Assembly: GCA_947458545.1 (NCBI GenBank)
Contig: CANGYH010000002.1
Coordinates: forward strand, 62,001 to 126,000
Origin: Cytophagaceae bacterium
GTDB lineage: Bacteria > Bacteroidota > Bacteroidia > Cytophagales > Flexibacteraceae
Direction of reading: 5' to 3'
Length of the DNA: 64,000 nt
Part shown: positions 24,911-33,547 of the stretch, piece after piece
Layout: each line of letters begins with the position of its first letter
How positions within the stretch are numbered: the first letter of the stretch is position 1
Notes under the pieces: generated by a model
What the model was told of the DNA's origin: nothing
Databases searched by the model: none
What the model saw: only the letters and a program-made list of their open reading frames with translations
Program-made: the position numbers and the translations under genes

Positions 24911-25779
24911 GGCTGCCGGTAGGCCTCCAGAAAGGCTGCCAGCTTATGCAAATCCAAGCCGCGCAAAGTTTGCCGGCTGCCCACGAGGCGGATGATGGGA
25001 TGTGCCCAGCCCAGGCCCAACTGCGTAAGTTTCTGCCCGGCGGCGATCAGCCTGGCATCGGCAGGGCCAAGTTTGCCTGCGCGGCAGAGGCGCGCCAGGC
25101 TGCGTGCGGCTTCTTCGCTCTTGGTCAGAAACGTGGCATCATCCTCCAGCCCCGTATGGACGACGGGGTTATCTATGTGGACGATGCGTGCGCCCATCTG
25201 CTCCAGGCCTTTGCCCAGCAGGGTATCCTCGTGGCCGTAGGTTGTCAGCGTGGCATCCAGCCCACCGGCCCGCCAGAAAGATGCCCGCCTGATAAACAAG
25301 TTGTTGAGCGCCAGCCGTGCATAAGGCCTTTGCTGCCTGGTGGTAGCGGGCACAGCCTCTCTGGCCAGGCCGTAGCGGTGGCGCAGGTTGCCTGCCCCGG
25401 GCTGAGTGTCTGTGTAGGCCGTGCCGCCTGCTATGGCGTCGGCTCCTTCGGCGGCGGCTACATAGTCGCTCAAAAAGGTAGGTGATGGCACTTCGCTGTC
25501 CACATCTACAAAGAGCAGCCAGTCCGTCTCCGCCTGCTGGGCCATCCAATTGCGCACGGCTGCCCGGCCCAGGTTGTGCGGCGGCCGCACAACCCGCACA
25601 AAAGAGAATTGCGCAGGCAAGGTATCATAAGCGGCCGTAAACGCCCCGCCAGAGGCATCGTCGGCCAGCAGCACCGTGCAGGGTAGGGGGCAAGCCTCCA
25701 GCGCGGGGGCCAGGCTGGCAAGCAGCGGCTCGGCCGCAAAGCGGTAGGCGGCTATGCAAATGGTGATGCCTTGCGCCAT
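24907..25779 (-). CDS. Family 2 glycosyltransferase
   Basis: A 290-residue GT-A fold enzyme. The start at 25779 (MAQGITICIAAYR) matches the family onset. Seen: the LLADDASGG nucleotide-binding region, the metal-binding FVDVDSE (DXD-like), and a late YGHEDTLLGKGLEQ that is typical of the family's catalytic ED. It transfers a sugar from a nucleotide donor, to an unknown acceptor. It starts 20 bases after the ftsE stop on the same strand, so it is probably co-transcribed with ftsE. Confidence 0.87.
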   Translation of the reverse strand: MAQGITICIAAYRFAAEPLLASLAPALEACPLPCTVLLADDASGGAFTAAYDTLPAQFSFVRVVRPPHNLGRAAVRNWMAQQAETDWLLFVDVDSEVPSPTFLSDYVAAAEGADAIAGGTAYTDTQPGAGNLRHRYGLAREAVPATTRQQRPYARLALNNLFIRRASFWRAGGLDATLTTYGHEDTLLGKGLEQMGARIVHIDNPVVHTGLEDDATFLTKSEEAARSLARLCRAGKLGPADARLIAAGQKLTQLGLGWAHPIIRLVGSRQTLRGLDLHKLAAFLEAYRQP

Positions 25780-25798
25780 GTGTAAACAGAGCCCGGGC

Positions 25799-26503
25799 CT
25801 ATCGGATAAAGACGATGTCTTCGCGCTGGCTGTCTTTGAGCGCCCCGTCGGCACATTGCAATATCCGCGCCGGAGACTGCCGCAAAAACTCGTGGTTGTG
25901 CGTAGCCATCAGCACGGCCGTGCCGCGCCGGTTAATCAGCCTGAAAAGCTCTAGGATGGCAAAGCCAATCTCAGGATCCAGGCTGCCCGTAGGCTCGTCG
26001 GCCAGCAGCAGGCGCGGCTCGTTCAGCAAGGCGCGCGCTATGCAGATACGCTGCTGCTCTCCGCCAGATAGTTGGTAGGGCATTTTGTCGGCCACGCTGG
26101 TTAGGCCAACCTCTGCCAGCACCTGGTGCATGCGTGTAGCCATCTTGGCCTTGTCTGCCCAGCCGGTCGCTTTCAAAACAAACAAGAGGTTGTCTTGCAC
26201 GCTCCTGTCTGGCAGCAGCTGAAAGTCTTGAAAGACGATGCCCAGCTTGCGCCGCAGCGTTGCCATGTCTGCCAGGCCCATATCGGCCGTTACAGGCATA
26301 TCTACCACAGATAGCGTACCCGAGCTTGGCACCAGGTCGGCATACAGGGCTCGCAGCAAGGTCGTTTTGCCCGAGCCTGTACGGCCAATCAGGTAGCAAA
26401 ACTCCCCTTTTTCTAGGGCAAAGCTGGCTTGTGTCAGCACGGGGCGTTCGCCATGGTGCAAAACCAGGTTTTCAGCTTTAAGAACGTACTCCACGGCAGG
26501 CAA
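25799..26503 (-). CDS. ftsE: Cell-division ABC transporter ATP-binding protein FtsE
   Basis: A 234-residue ABC ATPase with Walker A GRTGSGKTT at residues 40-48, Q-loop FQDFQLLPD, signature LSGGEQQR from 145 and Walker B LLLADEPTG. The FtsE-type Q-loop context and size support FtsE, which with FtsX controls peptidoglycan hydrolases at the septum. The start is a TTG at 26503; a GTG at 26494 is also possible. ftsX is not adjacent; it is commonly separate in Bacteroidota. The 67-residue gene just upstream is probably in the same transcript. Confidence 0.85.
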   Translation of the reverse strand: MPAVEYVLKAENLVLHHGERPVLTQASFALEKGEFCYLIGRTGSGKTTLLRALYADLVPSSGTLSVVDMPVTADMGLADMATLRRKLGIVFQDFQLLPDRSVQDNLLFVLKATGWADKAKMATRMHQVLAEVGLTSVADKMPYQLSGGEQQRICIARALLNEPRLLLADEPTGSLDPEIGFAILELFRLINRRGTAVLMATHNHEFLRQSPARILQCADGALKDSQREDIVFIR

Positions 26504-26529
26504 AAAAAGATGTTAGGGGGCGGCTGCTT

Positions 26530-26733
26530 TTAGAGGTTAAGTGCCTGCAACTTGCCAAAGGGCAGTTGGCCAATCAGTGCCTCCAGGGCAGCCTCTTTGC
26601 CCGCCAAGCCAAACTTGGTCATATCCTTCACCGGCCTGTCGGCACGGAAGTATGCCACCAGCACCATATTGGCATCGCGCAGTTGGATGTAGTCTGGAAT
26701 CTTGGCCTTGCCTTTTACCTTCAGAATGAACAT
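26530..26733 (-). CDS. Small conserved-looking protein upstream of ftsE
   Basis: A 67-residue protein, unnamed, with a compact pattern of alternating hydrophobic residues (FILKVKGKAK, YIQLRDANMVLVAYF) suggesting a small beta-rich cytoplasmic fold and no signal peptide. It ends 27 bases before ftsE on the same strand. I believe homologues occur beside ftsE in other Cytophagales but cannot verify that here. Codon use resembles neighbours, which supports a real gene. No function is proposed. Confidence 0.7.
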   Translation of the reverse strand: MFILKVKGKAKIPDYIQLRDANMVLVAYFRADRPVKDMTKFGLAGKEAALEALIGQLPFGKLQALNL

Positions 26734-26788
26734 GATGGTGCACCGCTTTTGTGCCGCCAGCCCGTCTGGCTTGCCAAAGATGGGGGAT

Positions 26789-26825
26789 AAAACGCCAAAG
26801 GCTGCCCATGGGGCAGCCTTTGGCG
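26789..26825 (-). terminator. Terminator after the HesB/IscA gene
   Basis: A perfect 15-bp stem with a three-base loop (26793-26825) is followed on the - strand by TTTTA. It lies 25 bases past the HesB/IscA stop codon. Confidence 0.85.
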
Positions 26826-26850
26826 AGCTGTTGGCAGTGCCGGCTTTGCT

Positions 26851-27177
26851 TTAGATTGAAAAGCTCTCTCCGCACCCACAGGTGCGGCTGGCATTGGGGT
26901 TCACAAACTGGAATCCCTTGCCGTTAAGCCCATCCGAAAAGTCTAGTACCGTACCGGCCAGATAGAGCAGGCTCTTTTTATCTACGGCAATCTTAATGCC
27001 CTTGTCTTCAAACACTTTGTCGTTGGGCTGATCCGTATCGTCAAAGTCCAGGTCATACATCAGGCCCGAGCATCCCCCACCCTTCACGGCCACGCGGATC
27101 TTATAATCCTCGTTGATACCGTCTTGGGCTTTGAGTTGCACAATCTTGTCGCGGGCAGCGTCTGTTACGGAGATCAT
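26851..27177 (-). CDS. HesB/IscA-family iron-sulfur cluster assembly protein
   Basis: A 108-residue A-type carrier or insertion protein for Fe-S clusters. The start at 27177 (MISVTDAARDKI) gives family length. The three conserved cysteines are present: one in GGGCSG and two in CGCGES near the C terminus. It could be ErpA or SufA-like. It is monocistronic with its own terminator and is divergent from the TacA-type antitoxin gene, 107 bases apart. Confidence 0.93.
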   Translation of the reverse strand: MISVTDAARDKIVQLKAQDGINEDYKIRVAVKGGGCSGLMYDLDFDDTDQPNDKVFEDKGIKIAVDKKSLLYLAGTVLDFSDGLNGKGFQFVNPNASRTCGCGESFSI

Positions 27178-27284
27178 AGTTATTGATTTAACAAAGTTAG
27201 CGGGGTAGGGGTTCAGAAAAAAGTTTGGCCCTTTGGCGGTGATTCGCCGTACAAGCGGTATATTAGAGCGGCATAACCACAACT

Positions 27285-27602
27285 ATGGCAACGCTATCGA
27301 GAACGGAGCGCATCGACCTAAGAGTTACGGAAGATTTCAAGCGGCAGGTACAGGAGGCGGCTGCGCTTGCCTCTATGAGTGTGTCTGAGTACATGATTGC
27401 CAAAGTGTACCAAGCGGCTCTGTCTGACCTTAAGGATCATCGCCTCCAAATGTGGAGTGAAGCCGAGATTGAAGCAGCTTCCAAGCTTCTTGAAGCGGGT
27501 TTAGTACCTATTATTGACCTGAAGTCTAACCGGCAAGCATTAGAGGATGAACGCCAATTTGCTCGTCTTGAGCCCCTTAGACTCAAGTTTTCAGGCAGAT
27601 AG
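27285..27602 (+). CDS. tacA: DUF1778 (TacA-like) antitoxin
   Basis: A 105-residue protein with an N-terminal ribbon-helix-helix (RIDLRVTEDFKRQVQEAA, SMSVSEYMIAKVY) and a C-terminal toxin-binding tail. Such antitoxins repress their operon and neutralise a GNAT toxin encoded downstream. The toxin gene begins inside this gene, a 56-base overlap. The lower GC than the rpoB region suggests it is acquired. Confidence 0.88.
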   Translation: MATLSRTERIDLRVTEDFKRQVQEAAALASMSVSEYMIAKVYQAALSDLKDHRLQMWSEAEIEAASKLLEAGLVPIIDLKSNRQALEDERQFARLEPLRLKFSGR

Positions 27603-28023
27603 CTTTTCCAGTGGAGAGCAGGTTATAGATCGGCAGCTTAGGGACTATTTGGCCTTCCCACCCAATCCTGAATTGATAGATGTAACGGTAGCAGCGTATC
27701 CGGCCGACGATGAAGTCCAAGGTTACATGGCACTTCGGCTTGCGCTTCGATTGAACTACGGCCAACTACCTAAAGCGCTGGGCATCCCCTTCGATCAGAA
27801 AATGGAGCCTGCACTCGAGGTCGCCTTTCTGGGTGTCACTCAAGCCTGGCGGGGAAAAGGGCTTGGGCGAAGATTGCTAGGCACTGCATGGGCTTTGGGC
27901 AAAGAAGCTGGCTTTCGCATTTTGACGCTCTCTGCCCTGAACGATAGGCTCATTCAATACTACACCTCCCTAGGTTTCGTGCGTGTAGGATACTCAATGC
28001 GAATGATCGCCAGGATTCAGTAA
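27547..28023 (+). CDS. tacT: GNAT-family (TacT-like) toxin
   Basis: A 158-residue acetyltransferase fold protein. The acetyl-CoA motif is QAWRGKGLGRRLLG (Q/RxxGxG/A) and the C-terminal part YYTSLGFVRVG is typical. TacT-type toxins acetylate the amino group of aminoacyl-tRNA and stop translation. The ATG at 27547 overlaps tacA and supports coupled translation. It ends 112 bases before rpoB. A plain N-acetyltransferase is unlikely given the DUF1778 partner. Confidence 0.87.
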   Translation: MNANLLVLSPLDSSFQADSFSSGEQVIDRQLRDYLAFPPNPELIDVTVAAYPADDEVQGYMALRLALRLNYGQLPKALGIPFDQKMEPALEVAFLGVTQAWRGKGLGRRLLGTAWALGKEAGFRILTLSALNDRLIQYYTSLGFVRVGYSMRMIARIQ

Positions 28024-28115
28024 GCTTCAGGAGGGAGGGCTGTCTAGGTACCTTCTTTGTGTAATGGCCAGCAAACTAATACCCTTTTCGTTAGGTTATT
28101 CGACTTGCCACATGC

Positions 28116-28123
28116 TATTTTTG
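28116..28123 (+). promoter_or_regulatory. Possible -7 box for rpoB
   Basis: TATTTTTG matches TAnnTTTG and ends 11 bases before the rpoB ATG. A -33 TTG at the expected distance is missing, so support is partial. Confidence 0.35.
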
Positions 28124-28134
28124 CAACCATTTTC

Positions 28135-31100
28135 ATGAAGACTCCTAAGACAGCTAGCGTGAACGGCGACGGCCGTATCAGCTTCGCCAAGGTGAAGCAT
28201 GCCTTGGAATATCCTGATTTTCTGGATGTTCAGGTACAGTCGTTCAAAGATTTCTTCCAGCTCGAGACCTCTGCCGAGAATCGTAGCCGGGAGGGCCTTT
28301 TTAAGGTGTTTGCCGAGAACTTCCCCATCTCTGACTCTCGCGACAACTTCGTACTGGAATTTGTTGACTACAACGTAGATGCCCCCAAGTACAACGTTGA
28401 CGAGTGCATAGACCGCGGGCTAACCTACTCGGTACCCCTCAAAGCAAAGCTGCGCCTCATCTGTAACGACGCAGACAACGAGGACTTCGAGACGATAGAG
28501 CAAGAAGTTTTCCTCGGCAACATCCCTTACATGACAAGCCGCGGCTCGTTCGTTATCAACGGAGCCGAGCGTGTCATCGTATCGCAGTTGCACCGCTCGC
28601 CCGGCGTGTTCTTTGCCCAGAGCAAGCACACCAACGGCACCAAGCTGTACTCTGCACGTATCATCCCCTTCAAAGGCTCTTGGATCGAGTTTGCGACGGA
28701 CGTTAACAACGTCATGTACGCCTACATCGACCGTAAGAAGAAGTTTCCCGTCACCACGCTGCTGCGTGCCATCGGTTTCGGGTCTGACAAAGAAATCCTG
28801 GACCTGTTCGGCCTCTCAGAAGAGGTGAACGTGACCAAAACCGGCCTCAAAAAGATCATCGGCCGCCGCCTGGCTGCCAGGGTGCTGCGCACCTGGACGG
28901 AAGACTTCGTTGACGAGGATACCGGCGAGGTAGTGTCTATCGCCCGTAACGAGGTGCTGCTGGAGCGCGACCACACGCTCTCTGAAGATGATCTGCTCAT
29001 CGTGCAAGAGTCTGGCGTTAAGTCCGTCATCCTGCACCGCGAGGGCATCAACCTCAACGACTTTGCCATCATCTACAACACGCTGCAAAAAGATGCTTCC
29101 AACTCTGAAAAAGAGGCCGTGGAGCAGATCTATCGCCAGCTGCGTAATACCGATGCCCCGGACGAGCAAACCGCCCGAGACATCATCCAAAACCTGTTCT
29201 TCTCTGACAAGCGCTACGATCTGGGCCAGGTAGGCCGTTACCGGATCAACAAGAAGCTGGGCCACGAGATCAACCCAGAAACCCGCGTTCTGACCAAAGA
29301 GGACATCATCTCGATCGTCAAATACCTCATCGGCCTCATCAACTCCAAGGCCGTGGTAGATGACATCGACCACCTCTCTAACCGCCGCGTACGCACCGTA
29401 GGCGAGCAGCTCTATGCCCAGTTCGGCGTAGGCCTGGCCCGTATGGCCCGCACCATCAAGGAGCGGATGAACGTGCGCGACAACGAGGACTTCAAGCCTG
29501 TGGACCTGATCAACGCCCGCACCCTGTCGAGCGTGATCAACTCGTTCTTCGGCACCAACCAGCTCTCGCAGTTCATGGACCAGACCAACCCCCTGGCCGA
29601 GGTTACGCACAAGCGTCGCCTCTCGGCACTCGGGCCTGGCGGTCTGAGCCGCGAGCGCGCCGGCTTCGAGGTACGCGACGTACACTATACGCACTATGGC
29701 CGCCTCTGCACCATTGAGACGCCCGAAGGTCCGAACATCGGTCTGATCTCCAGCCTCTGCGTACACGCCAAGGTGAACTCGATGGGCTTCATCGAGACGC
29801 CTTACCGTAAGATTGATGCAGGCAAGGCCGTGATGGAGAACGGCATCATCTACCTGACGGCCGAAGAGGAAGACAACAACAACATCGCCCAGGCCAACGC
29901 CCACTTCGACGACGCCGGCAACTTCTTGACCGAGCGCGTAAAGGCCCGCTACGAAGGGGACTTCCCCATGGTAGAGACCGAGAAGCTCACCTACATGGAC
30001 GTTGCCCCCAACCAGATCGTGTCGGTGGCCGCCTCGTTGATTCCGTTCCTGGAGCACGACGACGCCAACCGTGCACTGATGGGCTCGAACATGCAGCGCC
30101 AAGCCGTGCCCCTACTGCGCCCCGAGGCACCCATCGTTGGCACTGGTCTGGAAGGCCGCGTAGCCCGCGACAGCCGCACCCTGCTGATGGCCGAAGAAGA
30201 CGGCGTGATCGAGTTTGTGGATGCCAGCAAAATCGTGGTACGCCACTACCTGACCGACGACCAGAAGGCCGTGGACTTTGAAGGCGAGGTGATTACCTAC
30301 CCGCTCATCAAGTTCCGCCGCACCAACCAGGATACCTGCATCAACTTGCGCCCCATCGTAGAGCGCGGGCAAGAGGTGAAAAAAGGCCAGATCCTCTGCG
30401 AAGGCTACGCAACCAACCAAGGCGAGCTGGCCCTGGGCCGCAACCTGATGGTGGCGTTCATGCCCTGGCAGGGTTACAACTTCGAGGATGCCATCGTAAT
30501 CTCTGAGAAGGTGGTGCAAGAGGACATCTTCACCTCCATCCACATCGAAGAGTTTGAGCTGGAAGTGCGCGACACCAAGCGCGGCGAAGAAGAGCTCACC
30601 TCTGAGATTCCGAACGTATCTGAAGAGGCCGTACGCCACCTGGACGATCGCGGTATCATCCGCGAGGGTGCCGAAGTGCGCGAAGGCGACATCCTGATTG
30701 GCAAAATCACGCCCAAAGGCGAGACCGACCCCACCCCCGAGGAGAAGCTGCTACGCGCCATCTTCGGCGACAAGGCCGGCGACGTGAAAGACGCCTCCCT
30801 CAAGGCGCCGCCCTCTTTGCGGGGTGTGGTTATTCGTACGGACCTGTTCTCTCGCCCCAAAAAGGAGAAAGACAACCGCAGCCGCGCCAAGAAAGAGGTG
30901 GAGGTGCTCAAGGCCAAGTACAGCAAAGACCTGAAGGCCCTGCGCGACCGCATGGTGGACAAAATGGCCGCCCTGCTCGACGGCATGACCAGCCAGGGCA
31001 TCAAGCACAACCGCGGCACGGAGGTGTTGAGCAAAGGCGTCAAGTTCACCAAGAAGAACATCTCGGAGAACCTCTTCCCGCCCAACAACCCCTTCCGCGA

Positions 31101-32022
31101 CGAGTCTAACCTCTCCGTACCCGAAGAGGCCAACCTCATCTCCGACCTCATCCTGGAGAGCTGGACCAACGACGCCCGCGTCAACGGTCTCATCATCCAG
31201 CTGGTGAAGAACTATATGATCGCCCGCAACACGATTGCCGGTGCCTTCAAGCGCGACCGCTTTGCCCTCGAGGTAGGCGACGAGCTGCCGGCCGGTATCG
31301 TGAAACTGGCCAAGGTGTACATCGCCAAGAAGCGCAAGCTGAAGGTGGGCGACAAGATGGCCGGCCGCCACGGCAACAAAGGGGTAGTAGCCCGTATCGT
31401 CCGCCGCGAGGACATGCCCTTCCTGGAAGACGGTACTCCGGTGGACATCGTGCTCAACCCGTTGGGTGTACCCAGCCGTATGAACCTGGGCCAGATCTAC
31501 GAGACCGTACTGGGCTGGGCGGGCCGCCGCCTGGGCCGCAAGTACGCCACGCCGATCTTCGACGGTGCCAGCGAGGCCGAAGTACGCGCCGAGCTGGATG
31601 CCGCCAACCTGCCCGAGTTCGGCCAGGCCACGGTAGTGGATGGCCTCACGGGCCAGCCCTTCGACCAGAAGGTAACCGTGGGTATCATCTACATGCTCAA
31701 ACTGGGCCACCTGGTAGATGACAAGATGCACGCCCGCTCCATCGGTCCCTACTCGCTCATCACCCAGCAACCCCTGGGCGGTAAGGCGCAGTTCGGTGGC
31801 CAGCGCTTCGGCGAGATGGAGGTGTGGGCTCTGGAGGCCTTCGGCGCCAGCCACGTCCTCCAAGAGATCCTCACCGTCAAGTCTGACGACGTGGTCGGCC
31901 GGGCCAAAGCCTACGAGGCCATCGTCAAAGGCGAGAACCTGCCCAAGCCGAATATTCCAGAGTCGTTCAACGTACTCATCCACGAGCTCCGCGGCCTGGC
32001 CCTGGAAATCACGCTGGACTAA
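28135..32022 (+). CDS. rpoB: RNA polymerase beta subunit
   Basis: A 1295-residue catalytic subunit of RNA polymerase, complete from the ATG at 28135 to the stop. Typical blocks are [21 protein letters not shown] (near residue 145), the rifampicin region [17 protein letters not shown] and [18 protein letters not shown] near 475-505, and the C-terminal [21 protein letters not shown]. The gene lies apart from its usual partners: neither rplJ/rplL precedes it nor rpoC follows. A terminator begins 25 bases after the stop. Codon use is strongly biased, as in highly expressed genes. Confidence 0.98.
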   Translation: MKTPKTASVNGDGRISFAKVKHALEYPDFLDVQVQSFKDFFQLETSAENRSREGLFKVFAENFPISDSRDNFVLEFVDYNVDAPKYNVDECIDRGLTYSVPLKAKLRLICNDADNEDFETIEQEVFLGNIPYMTSRGSFVINGAERVIVSQLHRSPGVFFAQSKHTNGTKLYSARIIPFKGSWIEFATDVNNVMYAYIDRKKKFPVTTLLRAIGFGSDKEILDLFGLSEEVNVTKTGLKKIIGRRLAARVLRTWTEDFVDEDTGEVVSIARNEVLLERDHTLSEDDLLIVQESGVKSVILHREGINLNDFAIIYNTLQKDASNSEKEAVEQIYRQLRNTDAPDEQTARDIIQNLFFSDKRYDLGQVGRYRINKKLGHEINPETRVLTKEDIISIVKYLIGLINSKAVVDDIDHLSNRRVRTVGEQLYAQFGVGLARMARTIKERMNVRDNEDFKPVDLINARTLSSVINSFFGTNQLSQFMDQTNPLAEVTHKRRLSALGPGGLSRERAGFEVRDVHYTHYGRLCTIETPEGPNIGLISSLCVHAKVNSMGFIETPYRKIDAGKAVMENGIIYLTAEEEDNNNIAQANAHFDDAGNFLTERVKARYEGDFPMVETEKLTYMDVAPNQIVSVAASLIPFLEHDDANRALMGSNMQRQAVPLLRPEAPIVGTGLEGRVARDSRTLLMAEEDGVIEFVDASKIVVRHYLTDDQKAVDFEGEVITYPLIKFRRTNQDTCINLRPIVERGQEVKKGQILCEGYATNQGELALGRNLMVAFMPWQGYNFEDAIVISEKVVQEDIFTSIHIEEFELEVRDTKRGEEELTSEIPNVSEEAVRHLDDRGIIREGAEVREGDILIGKITPKGETDPTPEEKLLRAIFGDKAGDVKDASLKAPPSLRGVVIRTDLFSRPKKEKDNRSRAKKEVEVLKAKYSKDLKALRDRMVDKMAALLDGMTSQGIKHNRGTEVLSKGVKFTKKNISENLFPPNNPFRDESNLSVPEEANLISDLILESWTNDARVNGLIIQLVKNYMIARNTIAGAFKRDRFALEVGDELPAGIVKLAKVYIAKKRKLKVGDKMAGRHGNKGVVARIVRREDMPFLEDGTPVDIVLNPLGVPSRMNLGQIYETVLGWAGRRLGRKYATPIFDGASEAEVRAELDAANLPEFGQATVVDGLTGQPFDQKVTVGIIYMLKLGHLVDDKMHARSIGPYSLITQQPLGGKAQFGGQRFGEMEVWALEAFGASHVLQEILTVKSDDVVGRAKAYEAIVKGENLPKPNIPESFNVLIHELRGLALEITLD

Positions 32023-32046
32023 GGACACGGCAGCCCCATACAGAAA

Positions 32047-32080
32047 CGCCCCACCTGGAAAGGTGGGGCGTTGATGTTTT
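32047..32080 (+). terminator. Intrinsic terminator after rpoB
   Basis: A perfect 10-bp stem CGCCCCACCT-GGAA-AGGTGGGGCG with a GNRA-like loop (32047-32070) is followed by a T-rich stretch ending in TTTT. It closes rpoB as a single-gene unit. Confidence 0.85.
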
Positions 32081-32100
32081 CAGGGCCCCTGGGCCCCCTC

Positions 32101-32270
32101 GCTAAGCAAGGTCTCCGACCTTGCTTCCCGCCGCTGCAAGTCTCCGACTTGCAAGTGGATGATGCTATTTAGGCATTAGTTCTAGTGCTTAAGTTAACTG
32201 CAAGCACGTTAAAACCTTGCAAGTCAGAGACTTGCGGCGGCGTAAAGCAAAGTCGGAGACTTTGTTTAGC
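32101..32270. repeat. 170-bp palindromic (REP/MITE-like) element
   Basis: Two 55-bp arms (32101-32155 and 32216-32270) are imperfect inverted copies of each other around a 60-bp AT-richer centre. Each arm contains two smaller palindromes built on the core GTCTCCGAC, for example GCAAGTCTCCGACTTGC and AAGTCGGAGACTT. No coding sequence is inside. The structure is like non-autonomous REP/BIME or MITE elements mobilised by a transposase elsewhere. Confidence 0.8.
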
Positions 32271-32310
32271 ACGGGCTCAAAGTCTTTGTTGTTTGGCAGA
32301 GAGTTTACTG

Positions 32311-32571
32311 CTAATAGTGATACCTGCACTGTGCAATCTCTAGCACATCATCATCTACCCGATAGACAAGCCGATGCTCATCGGTAATACGGCGAGACCA
32401 GAATCCCTTGTACTCATGGAGCAAGGGTTCTGGCTTGCCTGAGCCTTCAAAGGGCGTACGCATGGCCTCCTTTATCAGGCCGTTTAGTTTCTTAAGCACT
32501 CTACGATCCGTTTCTACCCAATGCTGGTATTGCTCCCAGGCTAGGGGGTGCCAGACAATCTTGCGGGCCAT
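32311..32571 (-). CDS. yoeB: Txe/YoeB-family toxin
   Basis: An 86-residue RelE-fold mRNA interferase. Seen: IVWHPLAWEQYQHWVETDRR, the conserved GKPEPLLHEYKGFWSRRITDEHRLVYRV region (residues 45-73) and the catalytic C-terminal CRYHY. YoeB cleaves mRNA in the ribosomal A site. It overlaps the antitoxin gene by one base and lies next to the palindromic element downstream of rpoB. Confidence 0.93.
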   Translation of the reverse strand: MARKIVWHPLAWEQYQHWVETDRRVLKKLNGLIKEAMRTPFEGSGKPEPLLHEYKGFWSRRITDEHRLVYRVDDDVLEIAQCRYHY

Positions 32572-32825
32572 TATTCTATCAGCCCGCGCTCTATGCCTTC
32601 TCCGTTATTGAGGCCCTTAATCGCCTCAAGCAGAAGATTTCTGTTCTTGGGTGAACTTATCAGATGTTGCGTTTCATGCCAAGAGCGATAGACCTCCTCA
32701 GACATGATTACCACATTGCTGCCCTCGCCATTTCGGGCTACAATGGTCACATCCGAATCGGAAATAACCCGGTCAAGCTCCTGTTTGAGGTTAGCTCGAA
32801 GACTACTATAGTTAACGACGCGCAT
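32571..32825 (-). CDS. yefM: YefM/Phd-family antitoxin
   Basis: An 84-residue antitoxin with the Phd/YefM N-terminal DNA-binding fold (MRVVNYSSLRANLKQELDRV) and a C-terminal toxin-wrapping tail (SPKNRNLLLEAIKGL). It pairs with YoeB, and the complex represses the operon. A palindrome directly upstream of the ATG is a good operator candidate. Confidence 0.93.
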   Translation of the reverse strand: MRVVNYSSLRANLKQELDRVISDSDVTIVARNGEGSNVVIMSEEVYRSWHETQHLISSPKNRNLLLEAIKGLNNGEGIERGLIE

Positions 32826-32851
32826 AGTATGTACAATAATACGTACAACTA
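32825..32851. promoter_or_regulatory. Candidate YefM-YoeB operator
   Basis: An imperfect palindrome with half sites TAGT-AT-GTAC and GTAC-A-ACTA starts at the yefM ATG. YefM binds palindromes with a TGTACA core in other bacteria, and TGTACA occurs here at 32830. Confidence 0.6.
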
Positions 32852-32872
32852 GGCAAAAGTTCCAAGTTTACA

Positions 32873-33427
32873 CTACCCCCTCCACAACTCGGGATACTTT
32901 GGGGTAATGCCCCGGTAGAAGGCCTTGATGCGCTCCAGGTCGGCGTCGTAGTCGCCGGTGGGGTAGAAAGGCTCGGGGTGGATGCCGGCTTCCTTCTTGC
33001 CATAGTCCAGGTAGCCGAGCAGGATGGGCACCTGGGCCAGGCGGGCTACGTGGTAAAAGCCGCTCTTCCATTCCTGCACGGCAGAGCGGGTGCCTTCGGG
33101 TGGAATAAGCACGATGAGCTGGCCCTCGGCTTCGGCCAGGGTTTGGGCCATGGCCTCTACCAGGCTGTTGCTGCGGCTGCGGTCAACGGGCACGCCGCCC
33201 AGGGTGCGCATAAGCCAACCCAGCGGACCAGAAAACAGCTCCTTTTTGGCCAGAAACCGCACCCGCACGCCCATCAGCCGCAGGGCAGACATCGCAATGG
33301 GAAAGTCCCAGTTGCTCGTATGCGGGGCCGCCACCAGCACAGCCTTTTGCAGCCGGGTATCTACACCGCCGGCCGTGTGCCAGCCCAAGCCCTTCAGAAT
33401 CAACCAACCAACGGTGCGCCAAAACAT
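32873..33427 (-). CDS. 1-acyl-sn-glycerol-3-phosphate acyltransferase-like protein
   Basis: A 184-residue PlsC-fold acyltransferase, short for the family. The catalytic H(X)4D motif is APHTSNWDFP (near residue 35) and the substrate motif is PPEGTRS (near 109). There is no clear transmembrane helix. The enzyme probably acylates lysophosphatidate or a related lysolipid. A -7 box stands five bases upstream of its ATG. It is divergent from the epimerase gene by 120 bases. Confidence 0.85.
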   Translation of the reverse strand: MFWRTVGWLILKGLGWHTAGGVDTRLQKAVLVAAPHTSNWDFPIAMSALRLMGVRVRFLAKKELFSGPLGWLMRTLGGVPVDRSRSNSLVEAMAQTLAEAEGQLIVLIPPEGTRSAVQEWKSGFYHVARLAQVPILLGYLDYGKKEAGIHPEPFYPTGDYDADLERIKAFYRGITPKYPELWRG

Positions 33428-33432
33428 AGCAA

Positions 33433-33440
33433 CAAAGGTA
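33433..33440 (-). promoter_or_regulatory. -7 box for the acyltransferase gene
   Basis: TACCTTTG on the - strand is a full TAnnTTTG match, with five bases (TTGCT) between it and the ATG, so the message would be leaderless or close to it. Confidence 0.45.
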
Positions 33441-33477
33441 GAAGCCCAGCCCCTGGTAGCCTAAAGGGCCACAACCG

Positions 33478-33485
33478 TACCTTTG
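33478..33485 (+). promoter_or_regulatory. -7 box for the epimerase gene
   Basis: TACCTTTG is a full TAnnTTTG match 62 bases upstream of the epimerase ATG. Confidence 0.4.
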
Positions 33486-33547
33486 TCCATACATTATGGG
33501 CCGACGCCCCTGCATAAGCGCATCTGTCGGCACCTTCTCTGCACTCC

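Noticed and set aside
28816-32028. Two long open frames antisense to rpoB (about 428 and 425 codons)
   Set aside because: They mirror the strongly biased codons of rpoB, have no recognisable domains and are explained by GC-rich third positions.
32101-32270. The palindromic element as a rho-independent terminator only
   Set aside because: A separate perfect terminator already lies at 32047-32080, and the 55-bp arms are far too long and internally nested.
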